Assembly: GCA_963692955.1 (NCBI GenBank)
Contig: OY843587.1
Span: 2,046,001-2,110,000, forward strand
Length of the DNA stretch: 64,000 nucleotides
Reading direction: 5' to 3'
From: UBA5158 sp963692955
Lineage (GTDB): Bacteria > Pseudomonadota > Gammaproteobacteria > DSM-16500
How positions within the stretch are numbered: the first letter of the stretch is position 1; every line of letters starts with the position of its first letter. Made by a program: the position numbers and the translations under genes. Shown here in pieces: positions 1 to 8,310 of this stretch. Below the pieces are notes generated by a model. It saw only the letters and a list, made by a program, of their open reading frames with translations, was not told the DNA's origin and did not search any database.

Positions 1-1378
1 TGTCACTTTCTATTAACCCGATCACTGCCCGCGTCTTGCCAACCCCGCGGGTGGAATCTTTGAAAAAGGTCGGCATGCCGGTCGTCATTTTAGAATAATG
101 CCATTTGGCGGCTAACGTTAATCCCAATGTTAATACCGCGCTCACCGCTAACAGCACATTACCAAGCAAGCGCTGCCAACGCGGCGTACGGTGTTGGTTT
201 AACACCAAATGCGACTGTTGTACCGCAGCCAAACACTCATGATGAAAAGTCTCCTTCAACTCAAGACTTTTATATTGCTTAGAAAAATAATCGTCCGCTA
301 AGGTTCGTAGCTTTTGACTTAATTCGAACGCCGCTACACTTTTAAATTTGGCGCCAGGAATTAACGCATGTTCGCGGCCATATAAAATAATCTCATTAAT
401 CGCGTTATCTAACTTAGCGCGCAGCGGCGTTTGTGGTAATAATTCATTTTCAATATAATTCGTCGCCATGACTTGTAATCTAGGCGCGCGCTTAGTGGGA
501 CGTATATCTTCGGGTTGCAATTGTAGGAAATCATATAATACGTCTTTCCCCAAATAAATATTCCACAAAATCCCTTCTTGATCGAGTTCAGGCATTAGCA
601 GCAATTGATCACAGACATTCTTACTTAATTCAAAAGCATAAAATTGCTTAATCTCTAATGGCGGCAACTCGGAGGTGAATACGCGCAACTTTTTATTTAT
701 ATCCACGGCTAGATCGCCATGAAACTCCGCGCGCAGTAATTCGCCTAGCTTTAAAAAAATGAAAATCGTTTCTAAGTTTTCTTGACGCTCTGCGAATTTC
801 TCAAATAATGCGGCGAGTTTATTACTAATTTCGCAACGATAAAAAATATTATGTTTATTTCTTTTTACCAATAACGCAAATTCATCGTCTATTTGAAAAG
901 AAATAGCATGATATTTTTGATAGATGTCAGGATCATCATTTATAAACCGGCGTGTTAACAGCGCATGCGTTTCATCCAGCAGCGCTTTGATTGCTGCGTC
1001 TTGACGAAGTATTGTTACAGCGCGGTAATGCAAAATTTCCGCATATAAGGTGCGGCTATATTGCGTCGAGTAGGTTTCAGATAATAATTTCAAACGGTAA
1101 AGCAAATCATCCGACGGGTTAAAATCCACGACTTCTTCATCGGAAAAAGGCACGAATAAATCGATGAAGGTTTCATGTAAAATTTGGTGAGTTTGTTTTT
1201 GCGGGCCGCCTGGCACTATTTTCAAAAGCTGCGCATGATCATCAAGGCATTTGGCGATCAGCCCATTCATGTAAGTTTTAAATGACTTTTTATCTAAATT
1301 TAAATTCAACAGGTCGCTGATCCAAGGCTTTGCAGCGAAAGGATTTAGCGGGGTTGTGAGTTGAATATAAGAACGCAT
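1..1378 (-). CDS. Unrecognised protein with C-terminal membrane segment, 3' end beyond window
   Basis: The frame is open from an ATG at 1378 down to base 1, giving about 459 residues with no stop, so the C-terminus lies outside the window. The protein begins MRSYIQLTTPLNPFAAKPW and is mostly helical and charged. One clear hydrophobic segment (LLGNVLLAVSAVLTLGLTLAA, about residues 402-421) is followed by a basic, glycine-containing tail visible to the edge (MTTGMPTFF, RGVGKTRAVIGL). There is no signal peptide. I do not recognise the family. A large soluble N-terminal part with one late membrane segment is common among uncharacterised Legionellales proteins and candidate secreted effectors, but that is inference. 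It sits 67 bases downstream of ribH on the same strand and is probably a separate unit. Confidence 0.7.
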   Translation of the reverse strand, partial: MRSYIQLTTPLNPFAAKPWISDLLNLNLDKKSFKTYMNGLIAKCLDDHAQLLKIVPGGPQKQTHQILHETFIDLFVPFSDEEVVDFNPSDDLLYRLKLLSETYSTQYSRTLYAEILHYRAVTILRQDAAIKALLDETHALLTRRFINDDPDIYQKYHAISFQIDDEFALLVKRNKHNIFYRCEISNKLAALFEKFAERQENLETIFIFLKLGELLRAEFHGDLAVDINKKLRVFTSELPPLEIKQFYAFELSKNVCDQLLLMPELDQEGILWNIYLGKDVLYDFLQLQPEDIRPTKRAPRLQVMATNYIENELLPQTPLRAKLDNAINEIILYGREHALIPGAKFKSVAAFELSQKLRTLADDYFSKQYKSLELKETFHHECLAAVQQSHLVLNQHRTPRWQRLLGNVLLAVSAVLTLGLTLAAKWHYSKMTTGMPTFFKDSTRGVGKTRAVIGLIESD

Positions 1379-1445
1379 ACCAGCTTCTCAAGAGTGCGGA
1401 ATTTTCCCATTATATCTTGAAATGCTCATAAAGAATATGTTTTGA

Positions 1446-1886
1446 CTAAGAAAGGTCAGCGCTAACTTCGATCATTTTTAAGGCAGCATCGGCCGCGTCT
1501 TTGCCTTTGTGTCCTTCAGCTCCGCCCACGCGCGCATGCGCTTGCTCAAGATTTTGGGTAGTTAAAATGCCGAAAATCAGCGGGATTTCCAGCTCTAACA
1601 TAATTTGCTGACAACCATAACTGACTTGCTGGCATACATAATCGTAATGGTCGGTATCGCCGCGGATGACCGCGCCTAAACATATGATGGCGGCATATTT
1701 TTTTGTGCGCGCTAATAATTTCGCGGTGTAGGGGATTTCAACCGCGCCTGGGACGTGCACGATTTTAATTTGCGCCGGCGTGACACCGGCGGCCGTTAAG
1801 CGTTCTAACGCGCCCGCTAACAATTCGCTGGTGATGTCGCTGTTAAAATCAGCGACGACAATGGCGATATTCATGGAGATCATCAT
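1446..1886 (-). CDS. ribH: 6,7-dimethyl-8-ribityllumazine synthase
   Basis: Lumazine synthase condenses 5-amino-6-ribitylamino-uracil with 3,4-dihydroxy-2-butanone 4-phosphate, the penultimate step of riboflavin synthesis. The product is 146 residues, normal for the family. Family landmarks are FN near the N-terminus, the VPGAVEIP substrate loop, the GAVIRGDTDHYDYV segment with its conserved histidine, and GNKG-like GHKGKDAADAAL near the C-terminus. The first ATG overlaps the ribBA stop as ATGA and has GAAGG six bases upstream. A second in-frame ATG at 1874 gives MNIAIVVADFN, the usual family N-terminus, but has no visible Shine-Dalgarno, so I keep the first. It is the last gene of the rib operon and is probably translated by coupling. 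Confidence 0.97.
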   Translation of the reverse strand: MMISMNIAIVVADFNSDITSELLAGALERLTAAGVTPAQIKIVHVPGAVEIPYTAKLLARTKKYAAIICLGAVIRGDTDHYDYVCQQVSYGCQQIMLELEIPLIFGILTTQNLEQAHARVGGAEGHKGKDAADAALKMIEVSADLS

Positions 1887-3103
1887 GGCTGGCCTTCGAA
1901 TAAAATTTCATGTTTGAGTTTATCTTTTTTTACTTCTAAATATTTTTTATTATGTTGATTGCAAAAGACCGGCATCACTTCTCTGCCGACGACATCGATG
2001 CCAAATTTTTTCAACGCGGCGATTTTGTTCATATTATTCGTTAATAAACGCACGCGCCGTAAACCTAAATTACGCAATACATTCGCGGCGCTATGATATT
2101 GACGCGAATCGATCGGTAAACCTAATTTTTCGTTCGCTTCAATCGTGTCAAGACCGCCGTCTTGCAATGCGTAAGCTTTAATTTTGTTAAACAAACCGAT
2201 GCCGCGGCCTTCTTGATTTAGATAAATTAACACACCGCCTTCTTGTTTGATGCGGTCTAGCGAATAATGTAATTGCTTGTTGCAATCACAGCGTAGCGAG
2301 CCGAATAAATCTCCCGTTAAGCAACTCGAATGGATACGCGCTAACACCGGCTGGTCTGTTTGCACTAAGTTCATCAATACTAAATGTTCGCCGCCCGTTA
2401 TTTCGTCGCGCACCGCCATCACTTGCAGCCCTTCACAATCCGCTAGCGGCAACTTCGCGGCGACGGTTGCCGTGATAAGATTTTCGTGATAATAACGATA
2501 CTCGATCAAGTCAGCGATCGACACTGGTAGCAATTGATGGTGTTGCGCGAAGGCAGATAATTCCGCGCCGCGCATCATCGTACCGTCAGGATTCATTAAT
2601 TCACATAAGACCGCCGCAGGTTTCAAACCAGCGAGGCGCACCAAGTCGATCGCGCCTTCCGTATGCCCCGCGCGTTCCAACACACCGCCCGCTTTCGCTT
2701 GCAGAGGAAATATATGTCCGGGTTTCACTAAGTCATCCGGCACCGCGTTGTCAGCGATCGCAGCCTGCACGGTGCGCACTCTATCAACGGCGGAAACGCC
2801 GGTGGCTTCAGGGTGGTTCGCGTCGATGGAAATCGTGAATGGCGTGCCGCGCAAACTGGAATTATCATTCGGCGCGACCATGAACGGCAGCGCTAATTTT
2901 TCACATTGTGTTTGTGGTAGTGACAAACACACGATGCCGCTGGTGTGGCGGATGATAAAATTCATCGCCTCCGATGTGACTGTTTCCGCGGCGATGACAA
3001 GATCACCTTCATTTTCGCGCGCTGGATCATCCGTTAAAATTATCATTTTCCCTACTTGAAGGTCGCGCAGCGCGGCTTCAACTCTTTCTATAGGGGATTT
3101 CAT
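1883..3103 (-). CDS. ribBA: Bifunctional DHBP synthase / GTP cyclohydrolase II
   Basis: This protein supplies both precursor branches of riboflavin. Residues about 1-200 are 3,4-dihydroxy-2-butanone 4-phosphate synthase, with the metal/substrate loop DDPARENEGDL, RHTSGIVC and HTEGAIDL. Residues about 205-406 are GTP cyclohydrolase II, with the zinc cysteines in SSCLTGDLFGSLRCDC (C-x10-C-x-C), the catalytic NQEGRGIGL segment and DSRQYH. In some gammaproteobacteria the GCHII half of such fusions is degenerate; here the zinc ligands and QEGRG are intact, so both activities look plausible. The start overlaps the ribE stop as ATGA, and AGGAG lies ten bases upstream. It is the third gene of the operon. 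Confidence 0.97.
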   Translation of the reverse strand: MKSPIERVEAALRDLQVGKMIILTDDPARENEGDLVIAAETVTSEAMNFIIRHTSGIVCLSLPQTQCEKLALPFMVAPNDNSSLRGTPFTISIDANHPEATGVSAVDRVRTVQAAIADNAVPDDLVKPGHIFPLQAKAGGVLERAGHTEGAIDLVRLAGLKPAAVLCELMNPDGTMMRGAELSAFAQHHQLLPVSIADLIEYRYYHENLITATVAAKLPLADCEGLQVMAVRDEITGGEHLVLMNLVQTDQPVLARIHSSCLTGDLFGSLRCDCNKQLHYSLDRIKQEGGVLIYLNQEGRGIGLFNKIKAYALQDGGLDTIEANEKLGLPIDSRQYHSAANVLRNLGLRRVRLLTNNMNKIAALKKFGIDVVGREVMPVFCNQHNKKYLEVKKDKLKHEILFEGQP

Positions 3104-3699
3104 TCAAGGGTTGCTCCTAACAGTTTTTCAATGTATTTACCCATGATATCGACTTCAATATTCACTGGCGTACCGACGCGGTATTGACTAACGATGGTGA
3201 CCGCTTGCGTGTGTGGAATAAACGTCACCGTAAAAGAATTTTCACTCACGTCCATCACGGTGATACTCATGCCGTCGATGGCGACATAACCTTTTTTCAC
3301 AATGTATTTCGTCAGCGCGGGCGTGGTTTCAATGGTCGCGATTAACGCGGCGCCACCATCGGATATTAACGCAGTGATGACCGCGCGCGTATCGACGTGG
3401 CCTTGCACGCTATGTCCGCCGATGCGCGCGTTGACTTGCAATGAACGTTCTAAGTTGACGGCAGCACCTACTTTTAACGCGTCTAAATTAGTGAGACGCA
3501 GCGTTTCCGGCACTATCACGACGTTAAAGATTTCCGCGTCGAAGGCTGTGACCGTCAAACAAACGCCGTTGACCGCGACGCTGTCGCCTAATTTCAAATC
3601 GTCGAAACGACTCTCTGGGCGCAACGTGACATGCAAACACTGCTGGATTAATTCCACTTGCTGAATGACGCCAATCGTTTCGACGATACCGCTAAACAT
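3100..3699 (-). CDS. ribE: Riboflavin synthase, alpha subunit
   Basis: Riboflavin synthase dismutates two molecules of 6,7-dimethyl-8-ribityllumazine to riboflavin. The 199 residues form two lumazine-binding barrels. The first opens with the family signature MFSGIVETIG and carries DSVAVNGVCLTVT; the second carries GHSVQGHVD and DGMSITV. The N-terminus at 3699 matches the family exactly and is preceded by a strong GAGGTGG at suitable spacing. The gene overlaps the ribD stop by eight bases and the ribBA start by four, so the operon is tightly coupled. The gene is also called ribC in some organisms. Confidence 0.97.
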   Translation of the reverse strand: MFSGIVETIGVIQQVELIQQCLHVTLRPESRFDDLKLGDSVAVNGVCLTVTAFDAEIFNVVIVPETLRLTNLDALKVGAAVNLERSLQVNARIGGHSVQGHVDTRAVITALISDGGAALIATIETTPALTKYIVKKGYVAIDGMSITVMDVSENSFTVTFIPHTQAVTIVSQYRVGTPVNIEVDIMGKYIEKLLGATLE

Positions 3700-4759
3700 A
3701 TTCCACCTCTGGTAGCGCGGCGCTGAAGAAAAAATCTTTGCCTAAGGTTTCGATGCTGACATGGTCTAAGCGAATTTTTTTTGGCAGCGTGCCGATGAAA
3801 ACCGGCGCTAAATACACTTGCACTTTATCGACTAAATTTTCTTGGAAAAAACTTTGCAGCACCGTCATGCCGCCTTCGACTAGCAAACTCGTAATTTCTC
3901 TTTTACCTAATTCATCTAACATACTGGCTAAACACACTCTGCCGTCTTGCGCGGGTAGAATGATAAATTCCGCGTGCTCGTTCGAGAGCGCCGCGTCTTC
4001 CGGATTAGTGGTAGCAATTAAAGTTTTACCCGGTAGAGACCCGTTTAATATTTTCAACGTTGGGGGCAGCGCGGTTTTTCCCGCTAAAATAACACGAACG
4101 GGTTGCTTATGAATTTCTTCCTCCGTATACCGCACGGTTAATTCGGGATTGTCCGCGAGCACGGTGTTCGCGCCGACTAAAATCGCAGCGATGAATTTGC
4201 GCGTGCCATGCGTATGCTGATGCGCTATTTCGCCGGAAATTTTGCGTGAATCGCCAGGTGTAGTGGTGGTTTTACCATCCAGTGACATCGCCCATTTCGC
4301 GATAACGAAAGGACGGCGCTGCGTGATGTATTTGAAAAAAATTTCATTTAAAGCGGTCGCCGCCGCTTCACATAAACCATATTCGACTTCGATGCCATGC
4401 TCGCGTAACGCGGCAATGCCTTTGGCCGCGACTAACGGATTGGGATCTTTGACGGCGAAAATAACTTTTTTCACGCGCGCGTCAATTAGCGCTTGCGTGC
4501 AAGGCGGCGTTCTACCGAAATGACAACAGGGTTCCAGCGTCACATACGCGGTGGCGCCCATGGCTAATTCGCCCGCATCTTGGAGCGCATGCACTTCCGC
4601 GTGCGGGCCGCCCGCGCGCTGGTGATAGCCTTGGCCGACGATATGCCCGTCTTTGACAATGACGCAGCCCACCATAGGATTAGGCGCGACAGTAGCACGG
4701 CCGCGCTCCGCTAGTTGCAGCGCTAATTGCATGTATTCCAAATGTGAAGTGGTATCCAT
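3692..4759 (-). CDS. ribD: Bifunctional pyrimidine deaminase / reductase
   Basis: RibD deaminates the GTP cyclohydrolase II product and then reduces its ribose side chain with NADPH. The N-terminal deaminase (about residues 1-145) has the zinc site H53-A-E55 (GGPHAEVHAL) and C78/C87 (EPCCHFGRTPPC). The C-terminal reductase (about residues 150-355) shows the RPFVIAKWAMSLDGKT substrate strand, ILVGANTVLADNPELTVR, and LLVEGG near the end. At 355 residues the length is typical. It is the first gene of the rib operon. Its Shine-Dalgarno (AGGGCGAAG) lies within a hairpin downstream of the FMN riboswitch, which suggests control of translation. Confidence 0.97.
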   Translation of the reverse strand: MDTTSHLEYMQLALQLAERGRATVAPNPMVGCVIVKDGHIVGQGYHQRAGGPHAEVHALQDAGELAMGATAYVTLEPCCHFGRTPPCTQALIDARVKKVIFAVKDPNPLVAAKGIAALREHGIEVEYGLCEAAATALNEIFFKYITQRRPFVIAKWAMSLDGKTTTTPGDSRKISGEIAHQHTHGTRKFIAAILVGANTVLADNPELTVRYTEEEIHKQPVRVILAGKTALPPTLKILNGSLPGKTLIATTNPEDAALSNEHAEFIILPAQDGRVCLASMLDELGKREITSLLVEGGMTVLQSFFQENLVDKVQVYLAPVFIGTLPKKIRLDHVSIETLGKDFFFSAALPEVEYV

Positions 4760-4763
4760 TTTC

Positions 4764-4796
4764 TTCGCCCTAATAAAAATCGTGTCTCAGGGCAAA
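4764..4796 (-). promoter_or_regulatory. Hairpin sequestering the ribD Shine-Dalgarno
   Basis: In the rib transcript, TTTGCCCT (4789-4796) can pair with AGGGCGAA (4764-4771) over eight base pairs including one G-U, with a 17-base loop. The 3' arm is the Shine-Dalgarno region, and the ribD ATG follows a few bases later. There is no run of U after the stem, so it looks like a translational sequester rather than a terminator. A second short stem, GAGTAC/GTACTC, lies just upstream around 4818-4836 and may be the alternative partner. The role as FMN-riboswitch expression platform is inferred from position. Confidence 0.6.
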
Positions 4797-4868
4797 GTAA
4801 CAAATACGCGGATGCTGAATGGAGTACGGAAGTCGTACTCTCAACATAGAGGTAGCCTGCGCGATGTC

Positions 4869-5024
4869 TCTTCTTTCATCCGGACTTTCACCGTCGGCTT
4901 TGGGTTTGCACCAAATCTGCTGACCTTTTTCCGTCAAGAAAAAGCGCTCGCGGGCTCATTTAACCTCACCATAGTGAGAAGGTAAAAATACCGCCGGTAG
5001 GGAATTACACCCTGCCCTGAAGAT
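4869..5024 (-). ncRNA. FMN riboswitch (RFN element)
   Basis: The minus strand carries the conserved blocks of the FMN aptamer in order: TCTTCAGGGCAGGGTG with AATTCCC and CCGGCGGTA, then GAGCCCGCGAGCGC, CTGACGG, CAGATTTGGTG with CCAAAGCCGACGGT, and AGTCCGGATGAAAGAAGA. The terminal TCTTC/GAAGA pair closes the P1 stem. It lies between a promoter and ribD, so it controls the whole rib operon in response to FMN. Confidence 0.96.
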
Positions 5025-5036
5025 AATCTAATGCGA

Positions 5037-5065
5037 ACGTTAAGGCTAAACCGCTTTTTTGTCAA
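5037..5065 (-). promoter_or_regulatory. Probable sigma-70 promoter of the rib operon
   Basis: Reading the minus strand there is a consensus -35 TTGACA (5060-5065), a 17-base spacer and TAACGT (5037-5042) as a weaker -10. Initiation would fall near 5030, a few bases before the riboswitch aptamer, which is the arrangement expected for an RFN leader. Confidence 0.65.
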
Positions 5066-5081
5066 TGGTAGCGGCCGAAAA

Positions 5082-5112
5082 TTGGTATTTTTAGCAATTA
5101 ATTAGGTATAAT
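5082..5112 (+). promoter_or_regulatory. Probable promoter of the lipoprotein gene
   Basis: A perfect -10 TATAAT lies at 5107-5112, with TTGGTA at 5082-5087 as a possible -35 at a long 19-base spacing. Initiation near 5119 would give a leader of about 33 bases carrying the AAGGAG ribosome binding site. The promoter is back-to-back with that of the rib operon. Confidence 0.5.
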
Positions 5113-5151
5113 GTGCCTTATGAAATAGACCTGCCATCGTCAAGGAGTGAT

Positions 5152-5595
5152 ATGAGACCGGTTAAAATCTTCTTCCTGCTATTCGCCCTTCCCCTGCTGT
5201 TAACCGCCTGCGGCCACTATATCGTGCGCGGCAATTTGAATGGCACGACGCCATTGGAAGGCACGATGACGAGTTATATTCTGGAAGGGAAAAGCTATCT
5301 GAAAATCCACACCCTCGATAGAAAAATGTATTGTCACGGCGTGTTGTACGCGACGCATGTTCCAAACCTCAGTACGTCATGCGATGAAGAAGAAGGTTCC
5401 GTCATCTTTGATTGCAACAATGATAATCGGGTCATCGTTTCAAATTGGACTAACGCGGGTTGCAGCCAAGGTTCAGGCCACGGCTTTACCGACCATGGCG
5501 CGACCTTTTATTTTGATTTCTTCCCAGCGCCGGTTAAAACTGTTTGCCAGATGAAAGGCCAACGCTGTTATTCCACTAAAACTATGCAGCATTAA
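5152..5595 (+). CDS. Small predicted lipoprotein
   Basis: The 147-residue product starts MRPVKIFFLLFALPLLLTACGH, a lipoprotein signal peptide with lipobox LTAC, so the mature protein should begin at Cys20 and be acylated by the Lgt/Lsp/Lnt route. Glycine after the cysteine gives no inner-membrane retention signal. The mature part has six further cysteines (in MYCHG, STSCDEE, FDCNN, AGCSQ, TVCQM, RCYS), suggesting disulfides in the periplasm. I chose the ATG at 5152 because AAGGAG lies just upstream; the frame opens earlier but that part has no such site. The stop interlocks with that of the convergent cellulase gene (shared TTAA). Family not recognised. Confidence 0.8.
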   Translation: MRPVKIFFLLFALPLLLTACGHYIVRGNLNGTTPLEGTMTSYILEGKSYLKIHTLDRKMYCHGVLYATHVPNLSTSCDEEEGSVIFDCNNDNRVIVSNWTNAGCSQGSGHGFTDHGATFYFDFFPAPVKTVCQMKGQRCYSTKTMQH

Positions 5596-7127
5596 GGCTG
5601 CATGGGTTGCAAATAATTTTTTAACACCGTCATGTGATAAGAACTCGGCATCACGCGTAAATTATATTTTCCCCAACCATGTCCCGTGCTCCACGTCGTC
5701 CAACCCACAAAACCATACTCTTTAGCAAGCGCTGCGTTATCTTGCAGGTAATTTAAAAATACGGTCAGCGCGGTGGAACACGTCGCGCTATCCGTGCCCG
5801 CGCCGAATTCAGTGACGATGGCTTTCAATTTATTTAACTGTAAATAATCGGCGAAGGCATTTAAATTAAAACCCGCGCTGCCGGTCGTGGTTAAATCCGT
5901 TAAGCAACTTGCGTGCGTGCCGCTGTAATCACTATCTAAATACTGGTGCGCATTAATTAAAATTTTCGCAAGATCGGTGACGCCGGCTTTCATAAAATTA
6001 TCGCGCGTGAAAAGGCTAGCGTTGGTATAAGTGGTTTTACCATCTTTTGACGTCCAGCTAGCCGTCGTCCACGAATGCAAGCCAGACCAAGCATTGCCTT
6101 CCACTAATATGTAACCTTGAAAGCCCACTTGGCGTAAACGGTTTATCGTACTCGCTTGTATCGTAAAAACTAAATCATCCGGCACCGCAACGGGTTCGTT
6201 GACTAAATCCAACATAACGTAATTCATATCGATCTTGGCATCATTTTTCATTAACGTGTAAAGCTTAGTCCACACATCTTGATAAGCGTTCGCGTCAGTG
6301 ACTAATGTACCGTCAGGGCACGTCCCGTCCGCGCCGCAGCCCGCATATTGTTTGCCAAACGTGGAGTAACGCATATATGCGTGTAAATCTACGATCGCAA
6401 ATACATGCGCGGCGGTGAGTGATTCTAACAATGGTTTCACATACGCCTTAAAATAATCTTGATTTAAATCGCCAACGCCCGCGCCGTCAGGTTGCAAATA
6501 ACCCCAGTGCAATGGCACGCGCACCGTGTTCATGCCCGCTGCTAAAAACGCTTGGGTATCGGCTAAATCACTGCGCGTGCCCGAAGCGTCCGCCGTGGAA
6601 AGGTTTGGCACGACGACGGGATCAGGCATTTTCCCGAATTCTAATCCTGACAAATTCACGCCGACAAAATTCCAAGTGTTATTTTTACTGGGCTCGGCGG
6701 TTAATAAATTATAATTCGCGTCGATGGGCGTATAACTTATTTGTCCGGTGAGAATACCGGCGGCGTCAATGTCCGGTTGTTTTAACGTGACGTGTATGCC
6801 GTCAGGCGCGCTGTAGGTATCGAATTTATTATTATGTTGATCATTCAAACTCATGCTGACATAACCAAGGTAAGGATTATTGTCAGGGTCACAACCGCCA
6901 AAGCGTATCGCGCCCCCGACAAAGGTTTTGCTGCCGCTAGCGGCGTTGCCATCGACAGTTTGCCCAGGGGCGACCGGTGTAAATACCCCTTTATCGTTCT
7001 GAATGCAAAGATAAGGGTCTATGGTGCCATCTTTCGGCCCTACGCCTCTGATATCATTGGTAATTTTAGCGGCATAAAGTGGCTGCATTAAGCATATAAA
7101 CAGAATAGACAAGAGAGACTTTTTCAT
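5592..7127 (-). CDS. Secreted GH5-family endoglucanase (cellulase)
   Basis: This is a glycoside hydrolase of clan A, family 5, which cleaves internal beta-1,4-glucan bonds with retention. A signal peptide (MKKSLLSILFICLMQPLYAA) is followed by an N-terminal beta-rich module of about 130 residues, then the TIM barrel. Visible hallmarks are GVNLSGLEFG, NTVRVPLHWGYLQP, AIVDLHAYMRY, the acid/base Glu in MLDLVNEPV, NAHQYLDSDYSG and the nucleophile Glu in IVTEFGAG. Both catalytic glutamates are present, so the enzyme looks active. GAGGTC precedes the ATG. It is divergent from a LuxR-type regulator, with a palindrome between them. Export is by Sec; a type II secretion step is inferred. Cellulases occur in amoeba-associated Legionella, where cyst-wall cellulose is a likely substrate. 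Confidence 0.92.
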   Translation of the reverse strand: MKKSLLSILFICLMQPLYAAKITNDIRGVGPKDGTIDPYLCIQNDKGVFTPVAPGQTVDGNAASGSKTFVGGAIRFGGCDPDNNPYLGYVSMSLNDQHNNKFDTYSAPDGIHVTLKQPDIDAAGILTGQISYTPIDANYNLLTAEPSKNNTWNFVGVNLSGLEFGKMPDPVVVPNLSTADASGTRSDLADTQAFLAAGMNTVRVPLHWGYLQPDGAGVGDLNQDYFKAYVKPLLESLTAAHVFAIVDLHAYMRYSTFGKQYAGCGADGTCPDGTLVTDANAYQDVWTKLYTLMKNDAKIDMNYVMLDLVNEPVAVPDDLVFTIQASTINRLRQVGFQGYILVEGNAWSGLHSWTTASWTSKDGKTTYTNASLFTRDNFMKAGVTDLAKILINAHQYLDSDYSGTHASCLTDLTTTGSAGFNLNAFADYLQLNKLKAIVTEFGAGTDSATCSTALTVFLNYLQDNAALAKEYGFVGWTTWSTGHGWGKYNLRVMPSSYHMTVLKNYLQPMQP

Positions 7128-7144
7128 TTTATGACCTCAATAAG

Positions 7145-7173
7145 ATATTGTGCTTACATCTTATTCACAATAT
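7145..7173. promoter_or_regulatory. Perfect inverted repeat between cellulase and luxR (operator candidate)
   Basis: ATATTGTG (7145-7152) and CACAATAT (7166-7173) form a perfect 8+8 inverted repeat with a 13-base spacer, so the half-sites are 21 bases (two helical turns) apart centre to centre. On the minus strand the right arm overlaps a possible cellulase -35 (TTGTGA) and the left arm adjoins a possible -10 (TATCTT). This spacing is typical of a dimeric regulator site; it does not match the classic 20-base lux box. The neighbouring LuxR-type protein is the obvious candidate ligand. Confidence 0.55.
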
Positions 7174-7210
7174 AGTGTTGTCCTACCTGTCATTTATACT
7201 AGGTTTTGAC

Positions 7211-7942
7211 ATGAATCTTAACAATTTCGCCGACCGCCTAGCGCAAAACGGCGCTACCGAAGCGAAAGCCACGGCGATTTTAACTGCGTATCTTGCGGAG
7301 TTTGGCATCCGCAGTTATGCCTTAACGTATTATTCCGGACATATCAAATCCGGCCGGAAATTAAAATTTCACTGTGTCTCAGCAGCGTTGCGTCCTTGGC
7401 ACCTACATTATCTCGAACAACACTACGCGGACGTCGACCGGACGCTGGCAGACAGTCAACTAGCTTCTTTGCCTTTTACCTGGGATGTGCAAGAGCAACT
7501 GCGGCTGGCGAAAAATAAACGCGAACAACGTATACGTTTAGAATCTATCGAATTTGGTATCGATAAAGGCTTAGCGATTCCTTTGCATGGGCCCAATCAT
7601 GATTTTGTTTCGCTGGTGTTGCATCAACGCCAAGGCGAAACCTGCTTGCAGTACAGCAATACACTGCAATATGAATGGCTGAGCGCGGCGCATATTTTTT
7701 ATCAGCATATCGTTAAAATTCTTGATCTCACGCAGAGTGCGCCATATAAATTAACGCCGCGCGAAAAGCAATGCTTAGCCTTCACCGCGAAATTATGGCG
7801 CGTGCCGCAAATCGCGAAAGAGCTGAAAATCAGCCCGCGTACGGTGAATTTTCATATTCAAAATGCCAATAAGAAATTAGGCACGAATAGTAAATATCAG
7901 TCGGTATACAAATATTCAAGCTATGGTGTGGCTTTTCTCTGA
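7211..7942 (+). CDS. LuxR-family regulator with autoinducer-binding-type domain
   Basis: The 243-residue protein has a LuxR architecture. Residues about 10-165 resemble the acyl-homoserine-lactone-binding domain, with W/Y/D positions in PWHLHYLEQHYADVDRTLAD and PFTWD, and G-x3-P in DKGLAIPLHGP. Residues about 175-240 are a GerE-type helix-turn-helix (LTPREKQCLAFTAKLWRVPQIAKELKISPRTVNFHIQNANKKLG). The proline usually following the binding aspartate is arginine here, so ligand preference may differ. No LuxI is in the window, so it may be a LuxR solo. I chose the ATG at 7211 because the upstream in-frame start lies inside the intergenic palindrome; neither has a good Shine-Dalgarno. It probably regulates the divergent cellulase gene. 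Confidence 0.85.
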   Translation: MNLNNFADRLAQNGATEAKATAILTAYLAEFGIRSYALTYYSGHIKSGRKLKFHCVSAALRPWHLHYLEQHYADVDRTLADSQLASLPFTWDVQEQLRLAKNKREQRIRLESIEFGIDKGLAIPLHGPNHDFVSLVLHQRQGETCLQYSNTLQYEWLSAAHIFYQHIVKILDLTQSAPYKLTPREKQCLAFTAKLWRVPQIAKELKISPRTVNFHIQNANKKLGTNSKYQSVYKYSSYGVAFL

Positions 7943-8108
7943 ATTGTTTCTCCTATAACGCTTTTTATAATCGCGAATAGATGGCGGAAGCAATAGGGCT
8001 ATATTAAACGATGATTAATTGCACCTACATACTAAAATTGTACTTAAACGTTTCCAAGTGTTAGAATGATAGACTTATCAAACAAAGTAATAAAGTTGAG
8101 GTAAACTT

Positions 8109-8303
8109 ATGTCTAATTATCGTGATGAAATTGAAGATACTGTTGATAATGTTAAATCGTATGCTAAAAAAAATTATAAAGTTGGTAAGCGCGAAGCTAT
8201 TAGAGGCAGTGAAGATTGGGTTGAGTATGTTAAATCACATCCTCTGCAATCTGTTGCGTTTGGGGCAGTTATATTACTCGCTATCAAAGCGCTTTTGGAT
8301 TAA
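8109..8303 (+). CDS. DUF883-like (ElaB/YqjD-type) small membrane protein
   Basis: The 64-residue protein has a charged helical N-terminal part (MSNYRDEIEDTVDNVKSYAKKN) and ends with HPLQSVAFGAVILLAIKALLD, one C-terminal membrane segment. This is the layout of the DUF883/ElaB-YqjD family, inner-membrane proteins associated with stationary-phase ribosomes in Escherichia coli. A GAGG lies before the ATG. A strong hairpin follows the stop, so it is probably monocistronic. Confidence 0.7.
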   Translation: MSNYRDEIEDTVDNVKSYAKKNYKVGKREAIRGSEDWVEYVKSHPLQSVAFGAVILLAIKALLD

Positions 8304-8310
8304 TACTTCT

